Under the pieces are notes generated by a model, which did no database searches, had not been told where the DNA came from, and was given only the letters and a program-made list of their open reading frames with translations. Of a stretch of 64,000 bases of DNA, positions 46,113-59,800 are shown one piece after another. The stretch covers positions 3,612,850 to 3,676,849 of the forward strand of contig NC_030992.1 of assembly GCF_000149955.1 (NCBI RefSeq). The letters run 5' to 3'. Position 1 is the first letter of the stretch. Every line of letters begins with the position of its first letter. This stretch comes from Fusarium oxysporum f. sp. lycopersici 4287 (taxonomy: Eukaryota > Ascomycota > Sordariomycetes > Hypocreales > Nectriaceae). A program made the translations under genes and the position numbers.

Positions 46113-46934
46113 GACTCTTCTTCTTCCGAAAAACAGCCATCAAGTCCGATCAGCGAAACAAGATCACCACGAGTTGGTGAAAGAGAGGCGCAGTGAAGAG
46201 TTGGAGGAACATCGGGAGCGGTTATGATATGGATATAGGCGTGGAAGGAATACAAAGGTTCTCATTCTTAGCAACAATTCAGGCGCGACTACCCCAGGCA
46301 TGATTTGATATGACATTACATACCCTTGTCTTCGTTCCCTTTTATGTGAAACTTTGAGGCCACCAGTGTGATCGCAGGGCCTTGGTTAGAACCCCGGAGG
46401 GCTGTCTGGGGGCCTTAGGGAGAAGGAAAACTTTTGGCATTAAATCGCGGTATTAAAGTAAACTGGTCCAAAAGGCTCACTAAGATATGCTAAACTTACA
46501 CAAGTCATTTTATCACTTAGAATAGGGGTCCTAAGTTTTCTTGCCTCGCCTTGGGGGGTAAGGACGCGTCGTAGATCGTTACACCGCAATAGAGAAAGAC
46601 TAGACATTGGAGAACGTTGTTCTGGCGTTGATACATTAGAAAGCCCCGTAGAAACCTATGCTGGTGCGATTCATGGTGATTTGCGTTCTGAGCGGGCTGT
46701 TTTCTTTCTTCTGGTGCCAGATGATACAAGCGAGACAGTAAAGTACTTCATGGATCTAAACAGACAGTATTTGGAGCTCATATTGCAGGCTTGATGAAGC
46801 CTTCTCCTTTTTGCTCACTAATGCAAGAGTCGTAGCAAACAACACCCATCATTTCCTATTGCTCTAGCTACTACTATTCCCGCTTCTTCATGCCCAAGAA
46901 CTCCCAATGGTCTCATTATCGTTGCAGTGCTAAA
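46113..46934. other. Convergent 3' intergenic region HAP5/SEC15
   Basis: 822 bp between facing stop codons. The first ~250 bp look like the HAP5 3' UTR. The rest has no coding signal. Confidence 0.5.
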
Positions 46935-49727
46935 TCATGTTCGGTTTATGCCAAATCGTGAGGAAAAGTTGGCCAGCGGCGCGCTTCTAACGGGGCTCGC
47001 GGTGATGGGCGTCAACCTGCAGTTTGTTAGCAACATGAAAGACTGATGGCAATTTGATTTGACATACTTCTCCAATAACATTGGTCCATTGAGGGCATCT
47101 ACACGTCCGTATTTCTTGTTGCGCGTAGAAATGTCAAAGAACTCATCCTGGTTATCCGTCTGAAGGAGAGCAATGGTCTGTGCCAGCTCATCCAAGTTCT
47201 CTCGAAGCATTTGACCGTTCTCTAGACTGCTGACGAACTGGACAAGATAATCTACGTCTTGTGCGAGAGCGGCTACGCCGTTGGGATTGATGTGCTTCAC
47301 GTCAGGAGAGAGGGGAAGGGCCTGGAGTGGTGAGTATGAAGCACTTTGCGCGAGGATTAGTACATACCAGAATCTTTTCGGCTGTGTGGCTCAGAGCGTC
47401 AAAGTAAATAAGTTCCTTGATCTCTCGAGGTAAACCAAGAAGGGTTGAGTTCATAATGTTTGACAGGTACCGCGTCAAAGTTTGCATATAGTTGCTGGGT
47501 TCCTTTTCCACTGTCGATGCGGTCCTAAGACTAGTCAGACCTGCCACAAAGGATCAGTTCAAGAACGTACCATTCATACTCGGCTGTTTCAATCAGATCG
47601 TCGATCTTGGAGTTGACAAGCTCAAAGATGCGCTTCTCCGCGGTCTTCTTGTTGTTGCGGAACGAGTCAGTGGCTTTAAGCTTGACTGGGCCGCCGGCTG
47701 AAGTTGACGAGCGTGCACGAATGAGTAATTGCTCGAGCTCTTGACAGGCAATCTCAAAGTGCTCCAAGTTAATGAGAATTTGGACGATCTGGCCCAGGTA
47801 TTGAGAGCTCAGACGCTCTACTAACGACTTGCAGACCTTTTCTGTAAGAAGTTCGTCAAGCGACTATCGAAGATGTAAGCATTGAGCCTCGGGTGAGAAA
47901 GGGGGTGTCGTGCCTTTTTGAGCGTTTCATCAATGACATTGGGATGTTGGAAGTGGTCATCCGAAAAGAAGTAGAACTGATTCAGGAAGTTCCGGATATC
48001 TATACAACATAAAGGATACATCTGTGAGAAGGGGAGTACGCATGGGTACCTGTTTTGTTAGCAGGAGTTGGTTCCAGTCAGGATGAGAGAACTTACGTGA
48101 GTTGATCCGTTGGCTTCTCTTGAGTGAACCAACTGACATTGACAACCTTTTCGTACTCTTCTGGTGTATTGATGGCCATTGGCATGTAGTCATCCGTAGA
48201 CACTATCTGGTGGCTTGTCAGCAAATGGCAACGATAGGATTTGTGCAACACTCACCTCCTGGAAGTCTACGCTAAAACGCTTCTTCAATAGTTCGGCATA
48301 CTTGTCGAACAGCTTCAGAAGGAAGTTGTCCAGCATTGTTACTGTATATCCCCAGCCCTGTATACGTTAGCAAGGCCATGGCAAATTGCGGTTGCCCGTC
48401 GAGCATCAAGGTTGTCGTACCTCCATTGTTTGAATGAAAAGAGCAATGATGGTCTTGATCTTAATCAAGGCCTCAGCATCCTCGATATCACTTAAAGCTT
48501 TTGAGGTGAGGTTTATCACAGCAGTACACATGGATTCCCACAGCTCTTCAACCTTTCCGCCATATTAGTACAAGCAACAAGATCGAAGACTGTCAAAAAC
48601 TTACATCGTTCGCTGAGCGCAAATGTGGAACCCTTTGCATAGTCGCCTTTTCAATGATGGCAAATCCTGCTATTCCTTCCAGCAAACTGCTCAAAGATTG
48701 CTCGTCATCCGCCAAGAGTTCAATAAATCCAGGAAGTAATAAATCTTTTTGTTGACGTCGAGTCGCTCCATATTCTGACCTGAACTTCTCGAGCTGGCCC
48801 AGGGCCTCATGGATATGAAGCGCTTCGAGCAAAGGAGTGAAGTCGACTTGTAACTCCTCGTTATTCAACACATCGAAGTCTTCGTTTTCGTCGCTGACAA
48901 GCTCAATGGCAGAGTTGAGCTTGAAATTGGCCAAGAACGGATCATCTTCTATCCTCTTCTTTTGTCGAGTCCTCCTCATTTCAGTATGGTAGAATGCGAC
49001 CTCACCCAAGAACTGGGATGTCTCTCGAATACGAAATAGCCAAGTATTTAAGTCCGTCATAACAGCTTCCGAAATCGCCTTCTGGGATGCGGGTATAGAT
49101 TTTTGGATGACATCGGCCAGCCGATGTTGCGTAGAATAGCGATTTTGTATGATAGGTACGAGATGTTCATTTTGAAGATCGTCGAGGGATTTGAGAGCGG
49201 CATAGTAGTTCTTGCGACGGACTAGTTCGTGGGCATTATTGACGGCGCGGAGGATGGTAAGGGAGTCGTTCAGGGCGCTGGTCGCATCGGCGATGTTTTG
49301 CCTAACAGCAGAAGTGTTGACCAGTGCCTCCTTTTGTGTAGCCAACTTCTTCGTGCTTTCAGCAATTGATTCGTTCAGACTCAAGATCTCTTGCGTTAAT
49401 GTCACTGTTTCCGCTCGGACGGTCTGAAGGTGATTAATGGAATCAAGGAACTCCTCGTGCCTGGTAAGACCGATGCGCTCGATTTCAGCTTCCCGCTCTT
49501 CGTAGTACCGACTTAAGCATTGAGTCAAAAGAGGTGTTCGGTTCGAGTGCGTGGCATCTTTAAGGACTGGTATCAACTGATCAAGGAACTCGGCATCGGA
49601 GGATGCGAGGATGACCTGTAGAGGTGGCAGGTTAGCGCATGTTTCTGTTGCAATCGTAGGGAGACGGGAGTTGTACATGCGGAACAGCGGACGCATAATC
49701 GTCCACAGCAGGCGGACGTCGCGGCAT
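46935..49727 (-). CDS. SEC15: Exocyst complex component SEC15
   Basis: Exocyst subunit that binds the Rab Sec4 on secretory vesicles and tethers them to the hyphal tip membrane. Ten exons on the minus strand: 49727-49677, 49615-48605, 48552-48421, 48357-48256, 48206-48097, 48049-47914, 47863-47571, 47524-47368, 47321-47068 and 47016-46935. Introns are 46-63 nt. Product 775 aa. The N-terminus MPRRPPAVDDYASAVPHVIL leads into a coiled coil (residues ~70-150). Family segments are NYYAALKSLDDLQNEHLVPI, MTDLNTWLFRIRETSQFLGE, STDDYMPMAINTPEEYEKVV, RNFLNQFYFFSDDHFQHPNV and SLDELLTEKVCKSLVERLSS. Intron 6 (47913-47864) uses a GC donor; all others are GT-AG. The long exon 2 frame reads on past its donor, which hides the later exons from simple ORF calling. 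Confidence 0.93.
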
Positions 49728-50722
49728 GCCTATAGCCTTGATACAGTTGAAGCTATTAGCGATGAGGGTATCGTCTTAATCGTCGCGTGTCGCAAGCTGC
49801 CTTGAAGCTCCCTCCCACTAAGACCAAGTGACGCTTAGGCTTCAGGATAAGATAAGATAAGGAGATCCAGAGCCACAACTGTCACTGCCACAGCGCATCA
49901 CAAGCCCCGTTCCCATGTGCGTGGGCTTACTTAAGCCGACACTCCACTCAGAACTACATGGGATCAGGAGAGTGTATTCGCATATGTAGAAGCAGATAAT
50001 CATCGAAGGAACATGTCTTATACTCATTGGAATATTACTAAAGTTTTACTGCATTTTTTGAAGTCTGTTATTATTGGTGAGAATCATGTATGAGGTTTGT
50101 TGAAAGAAGTGCTTGCTCTGTCTCCAAATCCAGCAGGAATTTAACTACTCAACACCAAAAACGCGGCTAGATCAGTTTTAAACAAAAGAAACAAGAAACA
50201 ACACATATCTCTGTGTATTGTATCACAGTAAAGAATGCTTTTATTTTCTGAGAGAAGCGCAATGTTAACGGAGCTTCTGAAAGAGGGGGTCTAGGGTAAG
50301 AACCACATCGTGACGGAAGCAAGTTTGCCTACAATGTAAGAGACGAACTCTTCATTCGAGGTGTGCGAGTTGACCGACGGCCGAATTTATTTGCCATTTT
50401 TGCTTAAATAGTATGAAATTAGCAGATTGGGAACATGAGTATCGTATCAGTAGAGTATAGGCAAGCAAAAACGATAGCATGTGAGTGCAAATAAACAGGA
50501 ATCTAAAGCAAGACATATGCCGAGTTTGCACACGAAACACACGAAAATATGGCATCTGGGTCAAATTGAAACTTTGAAATGAATTAAAATGCGCTATTTG
50601 TTTATGTTCCTGTACAGTACATCCACATGACAAGTTGGCGCTAGACCCAGCCATATTCCGGCCAGCACTTGAGTCTCAACGGGGTAGAATTAACACTTCG
50701 CTAGCCGCTGTACACGATGAAC

Positions 50723-51286
50723 CTATCTGTGTGTAGAAATCTTTTGTCTACGGTAGCTGAAAGCTCTGCTGTAGTGGCGTTGGCATTTCTTGACCTGCCA
50801 CCATCTCTTGTTACCAGTCTTCATCATCTGTGTTGTGTCGGTGCTGGTACCGCGCCGTACAAACCGTGAGAATGGGTCGCTGCATGTCCCGAGTCCTACC
50901 GGGACGGTGGTATCTGTGACTGTGAGCGCGGCTTGTGAACCGATGGTCATGCGCGCTGCTGCGAGGCCAATGTTTGTAACGGCAACGAGGGAGCAAAGAG
51001 TACAAATCCCTAAAATGTGCGTTGAAATAATCCTAAGCCGGACAGGAACGCCAACAGAAGAGGAGACCATTGGACACTCTATGCAATCGAAATCAGGTGG
51101 CAAGAATAGGGGAGTTACTTGAACTGCACTCGAGAAGCGACGTCCGAAATGATATGTGTGTATGGCAAGAAAAGTGACCTGGGGATACCGGAGACTAGTT
51201 GTCAGTGTTTTGACAGGCCAATCCGGGAACTCTATGGTCCAGTATCGCAAGCTGGGGGCCGTTGTCCCATTACTACCGAAGGACAA
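50723..51286 (-). CDS. Doubtful hypothetical protein, 187 aa
   Basis: Longest open frame in the gene-poor region, on the minus strand. It contains one hydrophobic stretch (STHILGICTLCSLVAVTNIG) that could be a membrane helix, but no recognised domain. The opposite strand is open over part of it (50,790-51,122). Unspliced and isolated, it may be chance, a relic or a lineage-specific gene. Confidence 0.18.
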   Translation of the reverse strand: MSFGSNGTTAPSLRYWTIEFPDWPVKTLTTSLRYPQVTFLAIHTYHFGRRFSSAVQVTPLFLPPDFDCIECPMVSSSVGVPVRLRIISTHILGICTLCSLVAVTNIGLAAARMTIGSQAALTVTDTTVPVGLGTCSDPFSRFVRRGTSTDTTQMMKTGNKRWWQVKKCQRHYSRAFSYRRQKISTHR

Positions 51287-54200
51287 GGTCTCATGCCAAG
51301 GCCCTGGTAGTGCTGGCGGTATTCATGTGTATTGGCAAGTTATGATGTTCTCACAGAGAAAGGTGAAGCGAGACCTGGCGGCATGTAGTCGTCTATATGG
51401 CCATTGTCAGCATTTAAATTTGTCTCTGGTCAGAGGATGGAGTCGGAGACTTACGGAGACCAGCCAAAAGCCCCTGGAGCTATTCCATCACGTAAGTCGA
51501 AAGGTATATTTGCTAGAAACCACTGCTGTGATGAAGTGGATAACTAAATGCCTGTTTTCGAAGATAAAAATTGGTGCTAGGTCTGTCTCACCCCTGTGTT
51601 CTTCCGGCTTCCATCCTATGTGACCAGCTCTCAAACCAAGCTTCTGTGGCAGCACTCAATTATTCAGAAGAGTGATCCATTGGCAGGATGGAACATGGAG
51701 AGTGGGCTTTCGACATCAGCCTCAGCCTAGATCCGTAGGTATTGATCGCTCCGACCGTTTGGGGGGAATTAGGGTGACGGAAAGTTTGTACATGAGATAG
51801 GGTCTAAACATTTTGAGAACTTATGTTAGTGATAGAAGAAGGCAAGAGATAAGGGAGGAAACGAAACAGGACAAACCCCGTCCAGCTTGGAAGAGATTCC
51901 AGCTCAGCTACATGAACCGAATGACTGCTGAAGAGTGTTACAATATTACTCGACGTGAAGCCACTCTGACATCGAGTAACAAAAGAATTTCGCAACGACA
52001 GGAGCTTGGGGGTACCCTAATCCTACGACTAGGGTAGGCTGTCCAGAACATAACTCCTGTCAAGTCAACACGAGGCATCTAGGCCAACCCAGAAAGTAGT
52101 CATATATTAGGTTGAATATCCATTTAGACGGCCGACCGACTATTGCTCGATTGAAGTGAAGATAGTGGCTGGAAGGCCAAACTTGCTTCGCGACTAGCAT
52201 GTGTACTTCCTCCGGAGACGAGTTGAGCACCAAATCGTCGTTTATGCAATTGAAGGATGGCAGGTCACATCTAGCCATTCTGGGTGTCTTGAGGTATATG
52301 ATGTGGTAGTATAACCTGGGTTGAACCGACGTCTGCCCTGTTCAAGGGAATTGGTAACTCGCTGGTGGTCTGGCCGGGGTCTGGTAATTGGAAACACACG
52401 CCGTGCTCTTTGGTGCTCTGTAATTGGGCAATGGAGCACGAGTCTGGCTATCCATCCCAAGGAATTCGGCCGTGCGAGACTCGAGGTCCTCGACACCGCG
52501 GTCACCGCCACCGCCATGTCAGGAGGTGGCCACGATGCCACGCCACTTGAAGGCCCCACGAGAAACCACGCCATTTTTCGTAGTAAAAGGGGACCACCAA
52601 TGCGTCCAACACTCTGCTTGCACTGAAGGATCCAGTTATGAGTATCCAAGACGTTCCTGTCCAGTCGTGACCACTGAGCACTGGCAAAGGGGTTGTTCGA
52701 CTGGTCTCAGAACTTCCCCTGAATGGAAGTGAAGTATCGGAACCGACTCGTGGCGCATATATAGAAGAAACAATGTTAGGAGATGGCAGTATTGGACCCA
52801 CGAAGTTGGAGAGGGCCGAATCATGGTCACCTGGGCGGAACTAGCGAAATGTCTGAAGGGCATCAGCAAAATACGTAACAGAGCGACCAAGTTCTTGGAC
52901 GTATCTTCGGAGCATTTAGCAAGGAGCTTCCTCTGCTACCGCTGAATGGCGAAGTATCAGGCCCGTTGCAACGGAGTGGCCATGGTAGTGCCGGAGTGAA
53001 GGAGCCCGGATTGAATGCCATGCCATTATTGAAGACAGGAAACCCAAGTTGGAGACGCTATGCAGGGAGTTTCATTGTGTTTAGTTCTGATAAAGAGAAA
53101 TAGAGCAGTGCTGATGCCGTTCTCTTGGCTTACATGGCTGAGAACATACCATACCTGCAGTATCATGCGATGGCTGTTGTCCAGGATCGAGCCTGGACAG
53201 CCGGTACTGTGGTGGAAGTATGTCCAGCATATTCATCACTAGATAAGCTGCTTCTAGTTCTCTCTGAATGAGAAACAGAGATAGCGTCGGAGGAAGCCAT
53301 GGCGAGGGGGTCGTGGTGGCCGGTTGTCAAGTCTCGTACTTTACCCCTGAGGTAGCCTACGCTCATCCTGCATTAGTCAAGAGGGCCGACCGCAAAGGAA
53401 TCATAGACGGGCATTCGCCATGCCAGAGAGCTGATGTATCGGGTGCTTGATTAATAACAGCGCCGGAGATCCTGTGATGGAGAGACCTGGCGTGACTGCA
53501 ACCTCCTTCAAGGGTGGCGCGGTGCTGTTATCAAAGATCATGACTCCTGCGTGGAAGGCAATACAGTAGTGAATGTCGTTGACAAGTGGTCTTCGAACAC
53601 AAGATGGAGGACTAACTAGACTGAAAAGCTCCCGGATTACTACCAGCATATTGCGAAGGGTCGGCGCATGGCCACGACTGGCGCCCTCACAAGCCCCAGG
53701 ACAGTAGACGCAATGGGTAATGGTATATAGGGCCTGTAAGATACAGCACTATAAGGGTAGTACTCTAGTCAGACAAAGAACATCGTTTGGAAGGTTCTGA
53801 GCCCAGGAAGTTGTTGAGTCGCCTTGAGACACTGACGGAGGCATCTGGTGACATGAATTATCAGCTACGACCGGAGAAGATGAACAGGATTATAAAGAGT
53901 GGCCAATATACCTTGAGAAGCCTTCAATCGTGTCAAGGAGTGCGGTTTGGCTTCAAGTGCGCGAGAGTCTGTTACACCTAGACACCTGCGGCACGCTCTG
54001 ACGTCGAAGCTGGGCCTCAAGATTGAAGGCACAGAAACATCGCAAATGCTGTATTTGGAGACAGGCAAAGCGCTAAGAGTCCCAATTCTGTGTAGGAAAT
54101 GATGGTTGAGTGTATCACGCATCAAGCTCTAGGATCTGTGTGGATACATGTTTCTCTGGGATGAGAGTCGGCTTATGTTGCTAGGGGGCTACAAGAAGCT

Positions 54201-55639
54201 AGTAATTGCCTTCTTCATGCAAGATGACAGCAGCTAGCGTAGAAATTGTGTTGTTTTGCTGAAGTTGCCTGCAAACCATCTGGCGAGGTTGGGATAATGT
54301 TGGCTAAGTCCAATTATCTAGGCATATGAGATATTAGAACAGGAAAAAAAGTTGGAGTTAACTACCTTTCCAACCGGAATGGCCTTGGATGTAAGCTCTT
54401 AGAGTTGAAGAGAACGTGCCGGAGCTTGCAGGACACGAAGACCTTGAGCTCATCAGACAAACTTGGAGAAGAGAAAATGGCCGAGAGAGCTCCAACGACT
54501 TGAAGCTATGAATACCGAAGCAAAGGATATCGAAAAGGTGACAGGTATGACTGTGCTGGAATCGTGGTTCGAGGAAAAGATGAGAGTGCAAAGGGATGAG
54601 CCAAGGGATTGTTGAAATGACTGCTGAGAATGCCTACATCTCACGAAGACTGGCTGGCCACAGACTGCAAACGTTGGTAGCCAGGTACTTACCTAGACAA
54701 AAGGCTAGAAAATACACATGGGCCTCAGATGGGTCACCATTGGTAGGTTGGTAGGTAGCCCCGCGGGAGGCATGGATTTCCGCTATGCAACCAGCCCTGG
54801 AGCAGCCAACCCGGATCGCTGCAGTTCATGCTCAGCTTTGAGTCGTCCAATGTTGAATGGCCCACTCATGATTGCCCAACACAAGGTCTTACCTAAGAAA
54901 TCGTCGAGTTGTAACTGCAGGGCTTGCGTGCTTCACCTCCCCACATTGCCATCTTAGAAGTTCTTTTCTTTTGCCTCATCCATACCATCAGAAACACCAG
55001 CCATGCTCCACGAAAACCTCGTTCATTCTTGTCATGCTCAATAATCTATATGCTACCTTTCCTCATTCATCGGATCCTCATCCGATATCTCATCATTTCC
55101 CCCGTACATTTCGACTCTCTCATCCAGTCCTGCATGCAATTGTCAAATACTACACCGTAAAGCTAGGTAAGATGAGCGCGGATGATTTGAGCTCGTCTCG
55201 CCTTCGTCTTAATTTCGTCTGAGATGTATTAGCGGTGCTGACATTTACTGCCACAGTACCGGATCAAGCTTCTGCATAGCCAGTAACAGATCAGCACATG
55301 AAACGACGAGTCAAGCTTCCAGGTGCCCAAGTCACGGGTGCTTGGGAATAAGCTCAAGCAGACATACATGCTGCGTAGAACAAGCTGGCAACCATACACA
55401 GCCTAGCCTTGAACGGCCCCAAGTTCAACGCCATCTTCCTCGAGGACAGTCATCAACTATGGCAAGAGTGATTGCCTCTTGAATCCACGACCCGGAAAAC
55501 TCCAGTTGCGAGGCCCTTCGACTAGCCGTCTGGCTTGGCCAGGCCCTTTTTTCAGTACGGAGAAGGCTTCCTGGTATTCATCCCTACAGTTCGCTAACGC
55601 CACTCGTATAGTAATAGGGCCTCATCTTTCCTCCTGAAA

Positions 55640-56810
55640 AAGGAAGTGTGGCGCCTTAAAGGCCAAGGAGGTCCCTATCGGCCTGTGTGCCCGGACATGT
55701 TCGAGAGCAATGACTTTTGCGCTTCGACGTGGAGCATCCTAGACAGGCAGCCTTTGTCCGATTCTCCGTCAAGGATAACTTGGCCAAGGTTGGAATTGCA
55801 TTTAAGTTCGCCTGCGTGGAGTTTCGAGACTCGACCTCAGCGAAGAAATACGTCGCCAACATCAAGCTCAAACGGTCTTGAGTTGTCGACGTAACTGGCC
55901 GATTCTTCGACATCAACGTTGTGCTGGTCCCTAAAAAGTACAACAGCCGTGAGAAGATGAAGAAAGCCGTCGCTGAATCGTTGCAAGCATGAAGAAACGT
56001 CGGGAGCGTTTCGGCGCGATGGGCCGAACAGACCCCAAGCAGAAACAAATCGATAACACCCGCCAGTGGAAGCAGACAAGATCTTTAACCATGGAAATGT
56101 TTGAGAAGAATGGTTATCTTTGGGTTGGTCTGGAATATCCACGGCAGGCTGTCAATATCCAAACCAAGAACGGTTGTATTTGGTTGGGATCAGCACAGAC
56201 TGTCGTGGGTGTCCCACATCAAAGCACATTAGCCGTGAAAAGATGGAAGAGGGTATCGACAAGGTTGCGGTCGAAATGAAAGGGTTGCCGGGGTCATGGA
56301 GCCACAAAGAGTCCTGAACCATAGACATGTTAGATCCACCATCGCAACTGCTGCCAACCTCGTCGACGTGGGAGTAAGGGGTATGAGGGATCCTGAACGC
56401 TGGAAATGTTCGAGGCGAAATACTATCTTCGTTTCGACCTGGATAACCCATGGCAGGCAGTCATTATCCCTACCAAGTACCACACCCCCTCTATCTTCTC
56501 TATACTGCTGTACTTGGTTTGGATAATGGCTGCCTGTCGTGGGTTCTAGAGGTCGAATCGCAGCCATTCCCAACCAAATCATCAACTATCTCAGCCCAAA
56601 GAGCCACAAGGTTGTCTCGACCGCCGAGGACCCCACCCGCAAATAGATCTACACCGAGAATCGTCCGCGATAACTACGCAGGACAGCTGATCAACGATAG
56701 ATCAGGAGTGTTCAATGGAACACATCAACAACAGTTCAATGCAGCGATGAAATCATCGCCAAGATGAAGGAAAGTCGGGAGAGCTTTGGTGTATGTCTGA
56801 AGGGATGAAG
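55640..56810 (+). pseudogene. Possible decayed coding sequence with internal repeats
   Basis: Stretches of protein-like text appear in shifting plus-strand frames broken by stops. Examples are FVRFSVKDNLAKVGIAFKFA (about 55,754-55,813), NSREKMKKAVAESLQA (about 55,941-55,988), and HISREKMEEGIDKVAVEMKG (about 56,225-56,284). The SREKM element and a KKRRERFG-like element recur, so the ancestral sequence was probably repetitive. The family is not recognised. Distinguishing a decayed gene from chance needs comparison with relatives. Confidence 0.3.
56090..56545 (+). repeat. Degenerate tandem duplication, period about 309 bp
   Basis: TGGAAATGTTTGAG at 56,092 matches TGGAAATGTTCGAG at 56,401 (13 of 14). 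GGCAGGCTGTCAATATCC at 56,143 onward matches the segment at 56,452 onward; 22 of 27 bases agree over the longer comparison, at the same 309-bp offset. GTATTTGGTTGGGAT at 56,176 matches GTACTTGGTTTGGAT at 56,510 after a ~25-bp insertion in the second copy. Translation of both copies in one frame keeps EMFE and QAV-x-I-x-TK. Confidence 0.7.
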
Positions 56811-59800
56811 ACAGGCTTCTGATATCTCAAGTTCAAATAACACATCTAGTTCACAATTCAAACCTGTCCCAAAATATTGTAACAGTTTCTGCAATGCCTA
56901 TTTCATGACTCCTTTGACCCCCTTCAAGAAGTATGGGATGTTTCCCCCCTAAGACGACAAGATAGCAAGTTGATAGTGGTCGGTTTCATGAAATGTTGCT
57001 CCACGCAGAGCGACCTTCGGAAACTCGCATGTTGACTGCGACACAGAATATCTGAGGGACTTGATTCTTATAATAGCTAGAATGGTCAAACTTTTGATAC
57101 AGCGCACTGTTGGAAGTGTCAGAAATAATTTCAAGGCCTCGACAGACGTTTTAATCCTTTTTCCACAAATTATTATACAGAGGGTGCTCTTGTCTGTTGA
57201 GGCGCTTCGATCATGCTCGAGTCGACGACTTTGTGTCTAGTAGTGAAGACCCTGCTCTCACATCGGACTTGTAGCCCATGGATACATCTGAACCTTTGTG
57301 GGACCGCCTACGATTCTGTAGTGGATAGCGAAGGGAAGAAGGGTTGGCCAATTTTAGGTCTGCAACAACAAAGTCATTCTCAAAGCGTAGGTAACTACTC
57401 CTGAATATCGATCCTGGAATCGGAGGAGAAACCAGGGTACTTGCTTTACACTCTGTAAAACCCTTGAGAGCTCAAGAATTTTGAGATGGATCATAAATGA
57501 AAGCGAATACAGAATAGATATGAATGATTGGATTCCCAACCCGTCTCCTCTCTCAGCAGCTGTTCCAACACAGCCAGACAGAGGGAAAATTTCTCGGACA
57601 CGCGAATTCTGAGGTTTAAAACTTCGGAGCTCGTATTATTTTAAATTCTAAACAATCAGTATTCTTTGTGATGCCCAACAGAGCCATGCGCGCTCCTGGG
57701 TCTATTAAGCCAGTACTGACCATCTACTTCATATTACACCAAAAGAGCGGCGCTCAACCCCAATTTCAGAGATATTCGATGTCCTTCTTATTAATGTAAG
57801 TGTTGATGACGGGGTGAAGGTCTTTGTAAGGTTGACTGCGATACTCAGCGCGTCGGAAACAGAAACCTGGAATCAACGATAGAAGTCAGCACACCACATA
57901 TTTCTTGACGACATATAAAGGGAAGGTAGATACTTATACTAAGATTATGATTGACCACCAGTAATCAGCGTAGGAAGTCTCAGAAAAAAAAAAGCGCCGC
58001 GTCTGAAGATTCGATGAATCTCAACCAAAAGCTCATCTTCAAGCGCTAGGAAGTGTCCTGGGTACGAATTAATCATCTCCAGGCTTTTTGGCAACATTAT
58101 TCATCCATAATGATGACTAACTTGAGTCACTGGTGTCCTTGTTCATGGTCAGGCCTCGGGGTGCAGGATCTGTGAACAGCACCAACTTGCCCCTTTGATT
58201 CTAGCACTTCAGGATGAGCACCTGTCCGCTTCGTAGTACAGCAGATTACTGATGAGGCATATAGAAAGTTAGATTTGTAGTTATCAGGCATGTGGCTGCT
58301 TGTGGTGGGAGGCAATTTGGCTGTCGGTTCCCACACTCCGCGTTACCCCTGAACAACCCTTAAGCATCTCCAGGACCAGCCCGCTGGACTCGCCTGCGAA
58401 GGACAAGAAAGTACAGACTGAGGAAACTCAAAAGAACTTGTCCAGTGTCATTGAAGGCCAAGAGTCGAAGGTTGAGCCTCCTGGGCCATCTGGCGGCAAC
58501 TCTTCACGTCCTTTGGTCGCAGTGTCGTGATCGATCTCGGGGCAAGGGAAGGGAGGCCAGACAGAAGGAAAGCAGTCCTGAGGCTCTGGCACTATCTCTG
58601 TATGTCTCTGAAGGTCTGAGAAGCTGAGTTGTAAGTATGATACCTTCTCCCGTGTCTTCATGGACTTGCCTTCCCGTAAACCATAAAGGCACTCAACACA
58701 AGCGAGACACTTACAAACCAAACACCTGGTCGCTTTTTATCTTTATGCTCTTCCTGTCACAGAAAGATCATTAGAAAAGCATAGAAGCGCCCTGTTTCAC
58801 TCTCCTTGCTCCATGAAGGGCTCGCGCTGGCCGTCTGGCTCAAGAGCGCCGCGCCCCCTGAATGCATTCGCTCTTCTTCCTACTGCATCCAATGCTTCTG
58901 GTGATAGAGAAAGAGGGTAGGTTGGAATGGGTGAGTGCGCTGCTCGCCGTATTGTGTATGGCCGAGGAGACGCTGCCGCTAAGATTGCTGCTTGGTGGTT
59001 CATTGGATGTCGTCTCTTGTACTGTCTCACATGCTGTCTTATGATTATCTGCATCTCATGACGGTCAGTACGAGCAAGAAGCTTAGGAAACTAATTAGGT
59101 CTGTATCGCATGTACCTGGGATGTTGTGTCTTCCGTAGAGCGCCCTAGAAATACGACATGCACGAACGTTGGGACACTAGTCACCACCATCACCACCAAA
59201 CATGAATTCCAACATGCGAAAGAAGGACTGAAGCAAAGGGAAGTCGTGAGTCTTTGTGTTGAGAAAGTTTGACTCGTTGGACAAGGCCAGGCATCGTTGA
59301 TTGTTGCGAGTATCAAAGGAATACTGGAAATCAGGGACCATGACCAAAGGCTGGGGTAAACACCTTGATATAAAACAAAGAACGCAATCCCTGAATAGCA
59401 TCAAATTCACTAACTGTAGGGCGAAATGGAATATTATAGGGGGCCTGTACTGGTAATGACGTACGTGTTGCATGGACTTAGTGGAGGGGTAGTTCTGGCA
59501 GCGAGTCCCAGGGGCCCAGTGTTGTGAATACCCTCGCTCGCACCGTCGGACACTCAACAACCGAAACACCAACACAGCATATTTACAATACACAAATCAC
59601 TTTTAGCGTACAACAAAGGTCAGAGAACGAGCGAGTATAGTTTATATCAAAAGTGCATGCATGTTGGAAGTATCATCGGGGAGTAACAGGCGGGCATATC
59701 ATATATATGGTATATACGAATCACCATCACGAAAGGCATCAACACCATGGCGATATCATGATCAATAGAGAGATACAGCCTCAAGGGATGCATCAGGGCA

